Below, in pieces: positions 24,920 to 33,859 of a DNA stretch of 44,466 nt. How positions within the stretch are numbered: the first letter of the stretch is position 1; the number at the start of each line of letters is the position of its first letter. The stretch covers positions 1-44,466 of the forward strand of contig JAEDHQ010000009.1 of assembly GCA_016296945.1 (NCBI GenBank), in the 5' to 3' direction. The notes below the pieces were generated by a model. That model worked only from the letters and a program-made list of their open reading frames with translations. It was not told the origin of the DNA and searched no databases. The stretch comes from Bacilli bacterium. Its GTDB lineage: Bacteria > Bacillota_I > Bacilli_A > ML615J-28 > CAG-698. The position numbers and the translations under genes are program-made.

Positions 24920-25392
24920 TCACCTTTCTTTAATTTTTTCTATAAATTTTTTCTTCAAACTTGCATAATATTTCATAGAATTAAAATATTCTTTTTGTTG
25001 TTTTTCCTTATCAATTTTATTGTTGTTATGTTCTTCTTTTTTACCCAATTCATAAGGTTTTGTTGGGTATGTCCTATTATCACCTTGTGGCTTACTTCCT
25101 AATAGTTTTGCTATTCCAATGTATAACTTTTGTGTTAGAATTGAATTTCCATCATGTATGTATAGCCCACTTAACCAACTTTTATAATTATATTCTTCGT
25201 ATTCATTTTTTTTCTTATTAATATAAAAAGTACGATATGAAGCAAATAAGTTTGGGTCATCTTTCCAAAACTCATCACTTGTCATACCATACTCTAATGC
25301 AATAGGAAAGAGATAATTATAAAAATATTCTTCAAAAGTTTCATATTTTTTTAACTTTTCATTGTCCTCTATTTGTTGGCTTGGGCTTTCAA
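24920..25392 (-). CDS. T portion of the tail assembly chaperone, read by -1 frameshift
   Basis: This frame is open from 25392 and has no start that fits its conserved beginning. It is expressed as a C-terminal extension of the gene at 25369-25815 after a -1 slip at 25393-25399. Its residues include SQQIEDNEKLKKYETFEEY and end KKKFIEKIKER. The fused protein would be about 298 residues. In lambda, the G-GT pair recruits the tape measure to build the tail; the same role is inferred here. Confidence 0.8.
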
Positions 25393-25815
25393 GTTTTTTT
25401 GTTCTTCAATATACTTTTGACTTATTTCTGTTGATAATTGCATAAATTTACCATATAACTCACTTAATGCTTCTATTTTTGCATCATCTTCAAAGTAAGG
25501 TTCTAGTATTTTTTTAACTTCATTTATATTTAATTTATGATTAGGGTACAACCAAATCCAAAATGCCTTTGCATAAAGGTCTTTTAATAATGCAAGTTTT
25601 TTGTCTGCTTCTTCTTGCATTTCATCTAATTTGATTTCTTCTTCAAATGGGTTTTCATTTTCTTCAATTTCTTCCTTATATTCAAATATAGGTTTTGAAA
25701 TTTCTTTGTAAGTTTTTTGTAAGTTTGTGTATTTTTCTATTCTTACAACACTTTCCCTATTTAACTCTAGTGTGTATTCTACACCATTTAATTCAATTAT
25801 TTCATTTCTTTTCAT
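25369..25815 (-). CDS. Tail assembly chaperone, G portion
   Basis: The 148-residue protein (MKRNEIIELNGVEYTLELN ...) lies between the major tail protein and the tape measure, where the tail assembly chaperone is found. Its helical body (about 75-140) is typical of the family. Near its 3' end the frame crosses A-AAA-AAC, so part of its translation continues in the -1 frame. Confidence 0.8.
   Translation of the reverse strand: MKRNEIIELNGVEYTLELNRESVVRIEKYTNLQKTYKEISKPIFEYKEEIEENENPFEEEIKLDEMQEEADKKLALLKDLYAKAFWIWLYPNHKLNINEVKKILEPYFEDDAKIEALSELYGKFMQLSTEISQKYIEEQKNLKAQANK
25393..25399 (-). other. A AAA AAC slippery site for -1 frameshifting
   Basis: In frame with the G gene the minus strand reads CAA AAA AAC TTG. 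The heptamer A-AAA-AAC allows both tRNAs to slip back one base, after which the T frame is open. This matches the established mechanism in phage tail assembly chaperones. Confidence 0.85.
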
Positions 25816-25860
25816 TACAAATCTCCTATTTTCTTTTATTTTGCTATTAATTTGAAAAAT

Positions 25861-25916
25861 AAGACACTTTATTAGTGTTGGGCTATATTTGTATCATACA
25901 ACACAAAAAGTGTCTT
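25861..25916 (-). terminator. Long hairpin between the major tail and chaperone genes
   Basis: A 10-bp stem (AAGACACTTT / AAAGTGTCTT) encloses a second stem (GTGTTG / CAACAC). A T-rich tract follows on the minus strand. It probably acts as a partial terminator that lowers expression of the chaperone and downstream genes relative to the abundant major tail protein. Confidence 0.65.
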
Positions 25917-25932
25917 AAAATTCATTTTTATA

Positions 25933-26631
25933 TTATTCTACAATAACTAATACACTTCTAACAAAACTTGCATAGCCCACTTTAGAAGTCTTAATTCTTA
26001 CAATTGTAGAACCCTCTGCTACACCTGTGATAGTTACTACATTTTCACTAGCACTTGCAGTAGCATAAGAAGAACCACCATCTTCTTGTACAACTTCAAT
26101 TGTTGCATCAGCAGGTTCAGTTGTTACATTTATTTTATGTGTACCTTGTTTTGCAATAACAACTTTATCAATAATGTCATTTGTTATAATTGCAGTATCT
26201 TCAAGTAAAGCATAACAATTTTCAACATAAGTATCTCCTGTTGTTGGTGTTATTGTTATTTCTCCTTGTTCTAAACCACCTACATCGGTATTGTTTAATT
26301 TATAATTGATTTTTCCACTATACTTCATAGCAGTTAAGTCAGGTAACACTCTTAAAAAGTCGCAAGGTTTTCCTTTTAATTCTTCAAGAATTGTTATGTT
26401 ATCTCTATGAGCATAGAATGGAATAGTCTTTTGTGGGTTTTCAGTTCTACCCTCAACTGATGTTGCTTGTTTGTTACCAACAGCAGTTTTGTCTAATTGT
26501 GCAGGTGCTGACCCATTTTCACCTGTACCAGTAATAGGTAGTAATATAGAGTATTTACCACTTGCTTTTTTAATAAACAAGCCACTACCTAAATGTTCAC
26601 TTAATGCTCTATCTTCTATACTATTAAACAT
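25933..26631 (-). CDS. Major tail protein with Ig-like C-terminal domain
   Basis: The 232-residue protein has a tail-tube-like N-terminal region (about 1-150) and a C-terminal Big2/Ig-like domain (about 158-232; INVTTEPADATIEVV, VGYASFVRSVLVIVE). Appended Ig domains are common on siphovirus tail tubes and may bind carbohydrate. It is followed by a strong hairpin and the chaperone genes, which supports the call. Confidence 0.8.
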   Translation of the reverse strand: MFNSIEDRALSEHLGSGLFIKKASGKYSILLPITGTGENGSAPAQLDKTAVGNKQATSVEGRTENPQKTIPFYAHRDNITILEELKGKPCDFLRVLPDLTAMKYSGKINYKLNNTDVGGLEQGEITITPTTGDTYVENCYALLEDTAIITNDIIDKVVIAKQGTHKINVTTEPADATIEVVQEDGGSSYATASASENVVTITGVAEGSTIVRIKTSKVGYASFVRSVLVIVE

Positions 26632-26635
26632 ATAA

Positions 26636-27058
26636 TCATCTCCTTATTATATTTCCTCTTGCATTTCCTATCGCACATTGATATTGTACATTTATTCTTG
26701 ATATGCTATCATCCAAGTTAAATGTAGGTCTGCAAGAAGTTCTTAACATATTTTTTTTATCAAAAAATTTCAATACAAGTTTTAGCAAATCTTCACTAAT
26801 TACTTGTGCAGAAATTGTTTTTCCACTTATTACTTTGTTTTTTGAATATATATCTATTGTGAAATAAAAGTTATCATAATATTCTATTTTATCAATTGTA
26901 CATTCGTTAGTATTAATAAAATTTGTTAAAACAAATGATATAACAGGAAAGTGTGTTGAAGTATTAGTATTATGTTTAACAACTTTAACATTATATTGAG
27001 AATTGTTATCAATATATTCTTTAAATTCTTTAAACAATAAATTGTATTTTTCTATCAT
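26636..27058 (-). CDS. Tail completion/terminator-like protein
   Basis: The 140-residue protein, with an N-terminal helix and a mixed sheet (FYFTIDIYSKNK), lies just before the major tail protein, where SPP1 gp17-type tail completion proteins are found. The assignment rests on order and size. Confidence 0.55.
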   Translation of the reverse strand: MIEKYNLLFKEFKEYIDNNSQYNVKVVKHNTNTSTHFPVISFVLTNFINTNECTIDKIEYYDNFYFTIDIYSKNKVISGKTISAQVISEDLLKLVLKFFDKKNMLRTSCRPTFNLDDSISRINVQYQCAIGNARGNIIRR

Positions 27059-27061
27059 ACT

Positions 27062-27604
27062 TTACATCCTTTCCAAATACTCAAACAACCAACTTTTCAT
27101 ACTACCATTTATTAGTGTTACAGTTTTTCTATATATTTCCATGCCCTCATAACCATAAGTAGAATATATTTGACCATCTTTCTTGTATCGCCATGCAAAA
27201 TTATGTTTATTAACATTGTATTCCCATGCACCCATTTTAGCATTATTTTCTCCTACGATACCAACACCATATTCAAATGCTAATGCTATTGAAAACCCAT
27301 TTGGGTATTTTGCTTGAGTGTGTGGCGACATCTCACTAATATCTGCCATTGTATGATTATATAATACAAAACCATCGCTTGTATCTTCTATTATGTTGTT
27401 TTTTTTATATTCTTCTATATATTCATCATTTGTTGTTCCATCTTTTAAATTAACATCTATAACATCATTTAATGTTCTCATAAACTTTTGTTTTAAAAAG
27501 TCCATAAAATCATTGTCAATTTCTTTTCCATTTAGTACATTAACACAATAAATGTATCTTTGTAATTTATCTATGGAATTTATTTTGGTAGAAACATTAA
27601 TCAT
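27062..27604 (-). CDS. HK97 gp10-like neck/tail protein
   Basis: The 180-residue protein contains FSIALAFEYGVGIVGENN and KMGAWEYNVNKHNFAW, a pattern of gp10-like connector proteins. The position between the head-tail stopper and the tail completion gene fits. The family is inferred. Confidence 0.55.
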   Translation of the reverse strand: MINVSTKINSIDKLQRYIYCVNVLNGKEIDNDFMDFLKQKFMRTLNDVIDVNLKDGTTNDEYIEEYKKNNIIEDTSDGFVLYNHTMADISEMSPHTQAKYPNGFSIALAFEYGVGIVGENNAKMGAWEYNVNKHNFAWRYKKDGQIYSTYGYEGMEIYRKTVTLINGSMKSWLFEYLERM

Positions 27605-27767
27605 GTTCTATATTGTCATACTTTGATAAATCAAAGTTTTTTCTTTTGATTTCTTTTTTTTCATCATAAGGTATATATCTTTTTGTTCCTATAAAATCAC
27701 TAGCCACATTTTTGGCTACTTGAATTATAGCATTGGTTTTTATGTCTTTTAATTTGACTTTTTCCAT
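27597..27767 (-). CDS. 56-residue hypothetical neck-region protein
   Basis: ATG 27767 overlaps the upstream stop (TAATG) and follows GGAGGAAATA. The product begins MEKVKLKDIKTNAIIQVAKN and is basic and charged. Small genes here often encode stopper-like proteins, but no family is recognised. Confidence 0.65.
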   Translation of the reverse strand: MEKVKLKDIKTNAIIQVAKNVASDFIGTKRYIPYDEKKEIKRKNFDLSKYDNIEHD

Positions 27768-28165
27768 TATATTTCCTCCTTTATGATTTCTTCTAAAATT
27801 ACCATAACTTTGGTGTTTTGTTTTCTACATGCTTTTACTTCGTAATTTGCATTTTGACCATAGATTTCTTCGCCTTTTGGTGTAGCACCATATAGATAGG
27901 CTCTATCAAAATCTTTAATCTTTCCAATATCTTTATAATCTATAAGACATTGTACTACATCATTTTTAGTTTCGCCATAAACACTCATGTATGATTGCAA
28001 GGACTTCCATGTCATAGGTTGATAATTAACTTTCCCAAAGGTAAAAGGTTTGCCATATAAAACAATTTCGTTGCCATAGTCATCAACTTCAACACCAACT
28101 TTTGGTGCAATGTACATTGTTTTTCTAGCATTAGAAATAGTGTCATTTGCAACTTTAAAGAACAT
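27767..28165 (-). CDS. Head-tail stopper-like protein
   Basis: The 132-residue protein has a beta-barrel-like middle (GKPFTFGKVNYQPMTW ... DFDRAYLYG) that resembles head closure proteins (SPP1 gp16 type). ATG 28165 (MFFKVAND) follows AGGAAGTG. Gene order supports the call. Confidence 0.6.
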   Translation of the reverse strand: MFFKVANDTISNARKTMYIAPKVGVEVDDYGNEIVLYGKPFTFGKVNYQPMTWKSLQSYMSVYGETKNDVVQCLIDYKDIGKIKDFDRAYLYGATPKGEEIYGQNANYEVKACRKQNTKVMVILEEIIKEEI

Positions 28166-28520
28166 TCTCATCACTTCCTATATAACCAACCATAGGTTCA
28201 ATTTGCTCAACTAAATTAGTAGATAGATTTGCACTATCTCTAGTCCAACTTAAACCATTTTCACTATAAGATTTAATGTTGGTTGAACCAATTAATTTAT
28301 ATAGTTCTTCGCAACACCTTAATTGCCAATTGTAATATTTTTTTGGCAATTCATAGTCATAATAATCTTCGTATGGAAACCTTAAAGAGAGTGCTATGTA
28401 TCTACTATCTTCAAGAAGTTTTTTTAAAGTTTCTTCATAAATTATAGTAGTTTCAAACTCAACTTCATCATAAGGTATTCTTTCTCTTAATAATTCTAAT
28501 TGTGTCTTAACACTCTCCAT
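28155..28520 (-). CDS. Head-tail connector (gp15/gp6-like)
   Basis: The 121-residue helical protein (MESVKTQLELLRERIPYDEV ... NWQLRCCEELYKLIG) fits the alpha-helical head-tail adaptor family: helices for the portal interface and a final loop. It comes directly after the major capsid gene. Confidence 0.65.
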   Translation of the reverse strand: MESVKTQLELLRERIPYDEVEFETTIIYEETLKKLLEDSRYIALSLRFPYEDYYDYELPKKYYNWQLRCCEELYKLIGSTNIKSYSENGLSWTRDSANLSTNLVEQIEPMVGYIGSDENVL

Positions 28521-28535
28521 AAGTATCTCTCCTTA

Positions 28536-29693
28536 CTAACCTCTAGATATTATTCTTGCTAAAGGTATCATTTTGTGGTTTACATATTTCTTTTCTCCAC
28601 CTGACTTACCATTGTTTACTACTTCCCAGTTTTGACCATTTGCAAGTTCTTCAGTAGTTGGTGAATTACTAGCCATTGCCTTTTTAGTAAATGAAATCCA
28701 TTTAGGTGCAAATAACTTTCTTTGTCTAGTGTAAAGAATATCTATACCACCATTAGTTTTAGCATCTCTACCCATTTCGTTAGGATGTTTAACACCAACA
28801 TTGTCATATTCAAAGAATTTTTCTCCTAGTACATAAGAAACATATTTTGTAGCACTTGTTACATAATTTTCTGCAGTTACATTTGATGGATAAAAATTTG
28901 CTTTTTTAACATCTGCTAAATTTACTTGTCCAGTAGTTGCTCCACTTGATACAACTTTCAATGCACCAACTGTTTCAGCAGTTGCTTCATCATAACCCTC
29001 TAAAACAGGCATATCATCATCAATAACAACTAATTTACCATTCCATGTTGCTAGGTTTAAATCTCTTGTAATACCATTAGCATCAGTGTACTTTAAGTAT
29101 TCTAATAGATTTAAATTTTCTAGATTAGTTGCAGGTAATGAGTGCATAAATGCAATTTTGAAGTGTTTTTTCTTATCTCCACTTGCTTTTTGAATTGCTT
29201 TGTTCATAGCAACTGCATCTAATTCTCCATTAACTTCATAAGTGTGGTTTTCAACGAAATTAGCACCTTTGTCTGTCATAGCAAATATACCTTTTAATAT
29301 TGCAAGAATATCTGCTTGGTCAACTGCTTCATAATATTCGTTTACTTCTTCAGCCATAGGCATGAAATCTTCTCCTGTTAATTCACTAGAGAAATCTTTT
29401 TCTTGCCATGCTTTCATTCTTCCTATTATAATTTTACCTTGTTCAAAAGTATCTCTTGAAGTTGCTTCCATATTAACTACACCATCATAGTTTAATACTT
29501 GTCCATCAATAAGACCTTTAATTGGTTCAGTGAAATAGTTTCCACCAACTTCATCTCTTAATCTTGCTGTCATGTTTGGTTTTGCATCAAATAAACCATT
29601 TTTAATTAATGTGTTTTCTTTTGTACTTGGAACTTTCTTTCTATATTTTTCAAACACATTAGGATTCCAAGTTTTGCTATCAAATTTAGCCAT
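28536..29693 (-). CDS. Major capsid protein (HK97 fold)
   Basis: The 385-residue protein has an N-terminal arm and the mixed helical and beta pattern of HK97-type coats, with a central GKLVVIDDDMPVLEGY segment (the usual xVxxDDxxP motif). It follows the scaffold gene and precedes the connectors. A protease gene is absent, as in phages with a separate scaffold. Confidence 0.85.
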   Translation of the reverse strand: MAKFDSKTWNPNVFEKYRKKVPSTKENTLIKNGLFDAKPNMTARLRDEVGGNYFTEPIKGLIDGQVLNYDGVVNMEATSRDTFEQGKIIIGRMKAWQEKDFSSELTGEDFMPMAEEVNEYYEAVDQADILAILKGIFAMTDKGANFVENHTYEVNGELDAVAMNKAIQKASGDKKKHFKIAFMHSLPATNLENLNLLEYLKYTDANGITRDLNLATWNGKLVVIDDDMPVLEGYDEATAETVGALKVVSSGATTGQVNLADVKKANFYPSNVTAENYVTSATKYVSYVLGEKFFEYDNVGVKHPNEMGRDAKTNGGIDILYTRQRKLFAPKWISFTKKAMASNSPTTEELANGQNWEVVNNGKSGGEKKYVNHKMIPLARIISRG

Positions 29694-29713
29694 TTAAATC
29701 ATCTCCTTATTTT

Positions 29714-30292
29714 TTATAATTTTTCAAATTCTTCAGGATGCTCTAATGCAAACTTGTTTTGTTCTTCACTTGATAAACTCCTAAATTTATCAAAAGTCAT
29801 AACATCATTACTTGTTGCATTGTTCATATTAGGTTTTAAATCCAAATTAGTTAAATCTTCCTTTGTTTTCTTTGCAACTTCTTCTCTTAAATTGTTAAAA
29901 CTATTTAATAACTCTGTTGCATTAGAAATTGTTATTGCTTCATCTTCATTAACTAAAGATTTTAATAATGTATCATTTACATTACAACCAGCTAGAATTT
30001 CTTTTGCTTTTGCAGTATTCACTATTAGTTTTGACTCTTTAAGATTTTTAGCAATTTCTTGCTTATCTTGTTCAAGCTTCTCTTGTTCACTCATTTTAGA
30101 TTTGTTAATTTCATCTAATTGAGATTTGATAGAATCGTAATCGCTATATTTTTTTAATTCTTCATTTTTTTGTGCGATTTCTTCTTTTAATGCTTTTTCA
30201 CTTGCATGAAATACATTTAACAAAGAACTAACTTGCTCATCTGTTGCATTTTCTCCTAATATTTTTTTTGCATCTTCTCTTGACATTGCCAT
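29714..30292 (-). CDS. Scaffolding protein (GP20-like)
   Basis: The 192-residue protein begins MAMSREDAKKILGENATDEQ, then has a long coiled coil (about 30-90) and a helical end (FDKFRSLSSEEQNKFALEHP). This is the arrangement of the phage minor structural GP20/scaffold family. ATG 30292 follows AAGGAGGGATAAT; a longer upstream extension runs into the structured noncoding region and was rejected. Confidence 0.82.
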   Translation of the reverse strand: MAMSREDAKKILGENATDEQVSSLLNVFHASEKALKEEIAQKNEELKKYSDYDSIKSQLDEINKSKMSEQEKLEQDKQEIAKNLKESKLIVNTAKAKEILAGCNVNDTLLKSLVNEDEAITISNATELLNSFNNLREEVAKKTKEDLTNLDLKPNMNNATSNDVMTFDKFRSLSSEEQNKFALEHPEEFEKL

Positions 30293-30298
30293 ATTATC

Positions 30299-30448
30299 CC
30301 TCCTTAACAGCATTTTTTTACATTGTTTGCCTAACAATAGAGAATATATTGCACATTTGATATGCTCAAATGTTAAAGCCAATTGTTGGGGTCGAGGCTC
30401 TATGCACTGCCCATAGACTTGGGTCTAACCACCTCGATATGTAAAGGG
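30299..30448 (-). ncRNA. Structured, GC-richer intercistronic region between portal and scaffold
   Basis: About 150 bases in an otherwise gapless operon hold no gene. The minus-strand RNA can form AAGGGC-AAUA-GCCCUU (across the portal stop), a three-way junction closed by UCGAGG/CCUCGA with the arm UCUAUG/CAUAGA, then ACAUUUGA/UCAAAUGU and AUUGUU/AACAAU. G+C is clearly higher than the surroundings at 30385-30440. It could be an mRNA processing or translation-control element, or a small RNA. No known class was recognised. Confidence 0.5.
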
Positions 30449-31978
30449 CTATTGCCCTTGTCTATCGTTTTCTTTTGCTTTTCTCATTTGATTATTTTGT
30501 TCATTTATTTTATTTTCGTTGTTATTACTTTGTTTCATCATTTCTTCTTGCAATTTTCTTTTTTCTTCTTCAAAAGCCTTTTGCATTTTTGTAACCATTA
30601 CAGGGTCGCTAAACAAACCTATAACTTGGTTTCTAATTTCAGGTGGTATATTAGCAGTAGTTAAATTTAATAATGCTTGTGTTTTGTTTAATAAGTTATC
30701 ACTTAAATCTCTACTAAACTTACTTTCAATATCACTTGCTTTTAAACTTTTTATACCACTTTTACTTGCATTTTTACATATTTTAAGAACAACTTTTAAA
30801 GCATTTCTATCGCATCTCTTAAATGCTTGTTCTTCTCCATCTATTCTAATACTTGCACTTGTAAAACCTTGCCCAGTTAAAAATGCTTTACCTGTTTCTG
30901 CATTACTTACATCACCATTATTTGTTGCTTGTGGAACACTTAATATTGTATGCAATGCACCTAATTTCCTTAAATAGAAAATTTGTGTATCAAGAGATTT
31001 TAACCTTGATTGCAACAATTCTACACTTGCTTTCTTTTGTTCAGTTGATTTTATTGATACTGCACCATATTCTTTTATAGCATCCATTGAATTTTTGTTT
31101 ACTTCAGCATTTGTAAACACCATTATACTATTAACAAATGCTTCTATGTCATCCATATCAAGATTTTCAACATAGTTAATATCATCAAATAAGTCTTTTG
31201 CTATTTCCAAAAAGCCCATTCTTCTTCTATTCATATAATATTCAATAATAATATGTGTATTTAAGATTATTGCTTTTGTCTTATCTTTTATTATTTCATA
31301 ATCTCCACTCTTATTGTTTATTACATAATGAGTATTTCTAGTATATACATTGTATTCTTCATATTCTCTTTCGTGGTTTTTACCCTCGTTATCAGTGTAA
31401 ATATACTTCTTGCTAACTTCTATATACGAAAGTAATTGTTCATGGTTTATAGAACTTGAATAGACTACTTCAGTATTAGAAGCATCACAATTTATAAGTT
31501 CAAATGGAGATTCATCATCTTCACTTATAGGACTACCATATATATATCTAAAACCTCTACCACAAGTAAATATATCTTCATATATTTCTTGGTCTAGCCA
31601 TTCTTTATCTTCGTATTTATTATAAGTATTTAATTTAATTATTTCTTCATTATTAACATCGTTTATTGGTGCATATTGAATAGGTTTGCCTAATAAAAAG
31701 GTTTTTTTCCAATCATTAAAAGCATAAGCCCAATTTTCTACACTTGTATTATTTATATCAGTTCTTGTTTTTTTAGTCTTATATTTAATATCTTGGTCGC
31801 CATACAAATAATCTTGTAGGTATTTTGTTTCCAATTTATTTTGTTCATGTATAGATATACTATTAACTAATATATCTAAAACTCTTGAACCAACTTCTTC
31901 AGGAGAACCACTTAACAATTCTTTTTCAGTATAATTGGCATATATTACTTTTCTACCATGTGTTTTCATTGCTTCCAT
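30449..31978 (-). CDS. Portal protein (SPP1 gp6-like)
   Basis: The 509-residue protein has the gp6-type order: an N-terminal clip/wing region with DYLYGDQDI, the conserved NKSG ... TKAIILNTHIIIEYYMN core, the helical stem (about 330-400), and a charged C-terminal tail (EEEKRKLQEEMMKQSN). It forms the dodecameric DNA gate. AGAGGTGAATTA precedes ATG 31978. A promoter lies directly upstream. Confidence 0.88.
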   Translation of the reverse strand: MEAMKTHGRKVIYANYTEKELLSGSPEEVGSRVLDILVNSISIHEQNKLETKYLQDYLYGDQDIKYKTKKTRTDINNTSVENWAYAFNDWKKTFLLGKPIQYAPINDVNNEEIIKLNTYNKYEDKEWLDQEIYEDIFTCGRGFRYIYGSPISEDDESPFELINCDASNTEVVYSSSINHEQLLSYIEVSKKYIYTDNEGKNHEREYEEYNVYTRNTHYVINNKSGDYEIIKDKTKAIILNTHIIIEYYMNRRRMGFLEIAKDLFDDINYVENLDMDDIEAFVNSIMVFTNAEVNKNSMDAIKEYGAVSIKSTEQKKASVELLQSRLKSLDTQIFYLRKLGALHTILSVPQATNNGDVSNAETGKAFLTGQGFTSASIRIDGEEQAFKRCDRNALKVVLKICKNASKSGIKSLKASDIESKFSRDLSDNLLNKTQALLNLTTANIPPEIRNQVIGLFSDPVMVTKMQKAFEEEKRKLQEEMMKQSNNNENKINEQNNQMRKAKENDRQGQ

Positions 31979-32020
31979 TAATTCACCTCTTTAGAGTTCT
32001 TTACCCTTATTTACAAGAAA

Positions 32021-32049
32021 AATATAACACAACACCTTGCTTTTGTCAA
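32021..32049 (-). promoter_or_regulatory. Structural operon promoter upstream of portal
   Basis: TTGACA (32044-32049), a 17-bp spacer ending in TGT, and TATATT (32021-32026). It sits just downstream of the terL terminator, so structural genes are transcribed separately from the terminase. Confidence 0.78.
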
Positions 32050-32055
32050 ATTAAG

Positions 32056-32087
32056 TTAAAAAAAGAGAATTTTACATAAATTCTCTT
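32056..32087 (-). terminator. Terminator overlapping the terL stop
   Basis: A 10-bp stem (AAGAGAATTT / AAATTCTCTT) followed by T6 on the minus strand. The 5' arm is formed by the last terL codons. Confidence 0.8.
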
Positions 32088-33856
32088 ATTCCTTGTAAAG
32101 GTATTGCTTCTTGAGTTTGCATGTTTTCTTCTACAATTTCACTTCCAAATAATGCACAACTATCTGGGGCATCATCATTTGAATTTATACCTGTTGCATT
32201 ATAAGAAGTTAAGTTCTCCATAAATTTGCCTAAATGTGTATTTATTCCATACATTCCCCTTTGTGGAAACACTAATTTTTTCTTTATAATATGCTTTTCG
32301 TTCTCAATTCTAGTTGCTTTTGGTATTGTATTGTATTTTTCATATATTTCACAATAATAAACACCTTTTTCTTCTAACAATTTTTCAACATTTTGTTTTA
32401 ATTCGCTAGTTACATTACTTTCTATAACTAACATAACAATATGATTTTCTATAATTTTTTCAACAATATCATTATACATGTCTTTTGTAGCAGTTCTAGT
32501 AAATAAAGCATCTTTCAAATAATAATCAAAAGTTTTATCATTTTCTACTTTTGAAAAAATAGGCATTGCAAAATAGTCTTTACCACTTTTTCTTGTAGCA
32601 TCTATTACTGCATAACTACCAATTAAATCGCTTTTTGGCAACTTTTCATAACATCTTAACTTATCATAACTAAACGATAATGACTCTGGGTTTGTTGGTC
32701 TTTGTTGAAAGTTAGTTTCCCATAAATATGGTTCCATATTTGCTTTTTCTTTTAATAAATCTTTTGTTGATTTTAACTCAGGACATGTACTTTTATTAGT
32801 AACATAGTCAAGTGCAGGAACTTGAATAATAGCACAACTTTCATCTTCACTAACTAAAGTATAAGGATATTTTGGATGTTTTTTAAATTTATGTTCTCTT
32901 TTTAATTGTTGTATTTTTAAATCTATATAATCACCACTAGCCCATAGTGTTCCAGTAATACAAACATTAGGTATTAAATGTTGGACAAATCTTTTTTCCC
33001 AAACAGTTATTGATTTATTGTAATAATAACTATTTAACTCTTTATTCATTGCTTCCTTATAGTCAGGGTATAAGTCATCTATGTGTATAGATTTACTTGC
33101 TCTTGAACCTACTACATTGGCTTGTGTAGTTTTTGCATAATAACTATATTGAAGTTTAGCAGTTCTTAATTTCCACTTTTCATCAGTTTCTTTTAAAAAG
33201 TAGTTTTTATCTTCTTCATCATATTTCATGCTAGGGAATACCTCGCCAAATGCTTGAGATTTAATCTCATCTATAACTGTCCTAGAACCTGCTTTAACAA
33301 CATCATCGTTAGAACATAATGAAAGTATTGCACCTTTATTATCTATTCCAAATGACCATGCCTCACTTATCTTTTTAGGATATGTTTTCCCATAACCACT
33401 AGGTGCATTAAATATTAATGTATGAAAATTAGGGTTGCACTCTAACTCTTGTAAATAGTGCATATAACCAACTAAAATATTATATCTAGGTTCAAAAAAC
33501 TTTTCTTTTTCAGGCTCATCCCATTCACGATAAACCATGTAGTGTTCTAGGGAAATTCTTGCACCCATTTTATAAGCATACTTTAATTGCTTTTCATATT
33601 CTATTGCATGGGCTTTATTGTCATCTACTTTTATTAATAAATCTAGTAATGGTATATATCTTTTAATAGTTAATAAACCACATTCTTTTACATATTTTTC
33701 AAAACTCTTAAATAGCAAAAACAAATCTTGCATCATTTCGTAAATGTTTTCATACGATAATTTTTCAACATAACTAAATTTAAAATTTCTTTCTAATAAT
33801 GAGAGAATTTCTTCTATTGTTTCTTTTATTTTATGTGGGTCTAATTTATTATTCAT
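32072..33856 (-). CDS. terL: Terminase large subunit
   Basis: The 594-residue protein has a Walker A region near residues 150-159 (NAPSGYGKTY), an adenine/coupling region (HIDDLYPDYKEAMN, CITGTLWASGDY), and a C-terminal RNase H-like nuclease with SYAVIDATRKSGKD and a late DDAPDS acidic motif. It packages DNA into the prohead and cuts it. It follows the small subunit by three bases. Confidence 0.9.
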   Translation of the reverse strand: MNNKLDPHKIKETIEEILSLLERNFKFSYVEKLSYENIYEMMQDLFLLFKSFEKYVKECGLLTIKRYIPLLDLLIKVDDNKAHAIEYEKQLKYAYKMGARISLEHYMVYREWDEPEKEKFFEPRYNILVGYMHYLQELECNPNFHTLIFNAPSGYGKTYPKKISEAWSFGIDNKGAILSLCSNDDVVKAGSRTVIDEIKSQAFGEVFPSMKYDEEDKNYFLKETDEKWKLRTAKLQYSYYAKTTQANVVGSRASKSIHIDDLYPDYKEAMNKELNSYYYNKSITVWEKRFVQHLIPNVCITGTLWASGDYIDLKIQQLKREHKFKKHPKYPYTLVSEDESCAIIQVPALDYVTNKSTCPELKSTKDLLKEKANMEPYLWETNFQQRPTNPESLSFSYDKLRCYEKLPKSDLIGSYAVIDATRKSGKDYFAMPIFSKVENDKTFDYYLKDALFTRTATKDMYNDIVEKIIENHIVMLVIESNVTSELKQNVEKLLEEKGVYYCEIYEKYNTIPKATRIENEKHIIKKKLVFPQRGMYGINTHLGKFMENLTSYNATGINSNDDAPDSCALFGSEIVEENMQTQEAIPLQGIREFM

Positions 33857-33859
33857 ATA

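Noticed and set aside
30383..30448. A tRNA in the portal-scaffold gap
   Set aside because: A 5-6 bp stem with a 7-nt loop resembles an anticodon arm, but position 33 is not U on either strand and no acceptor or T arm can be formed.
30519..30977. Plus-strand reading frame of 152 codons
   Set aside because: It lies opposite the portal gene, which has clear family features; there is no promoter or ribosome site for the plus frame.
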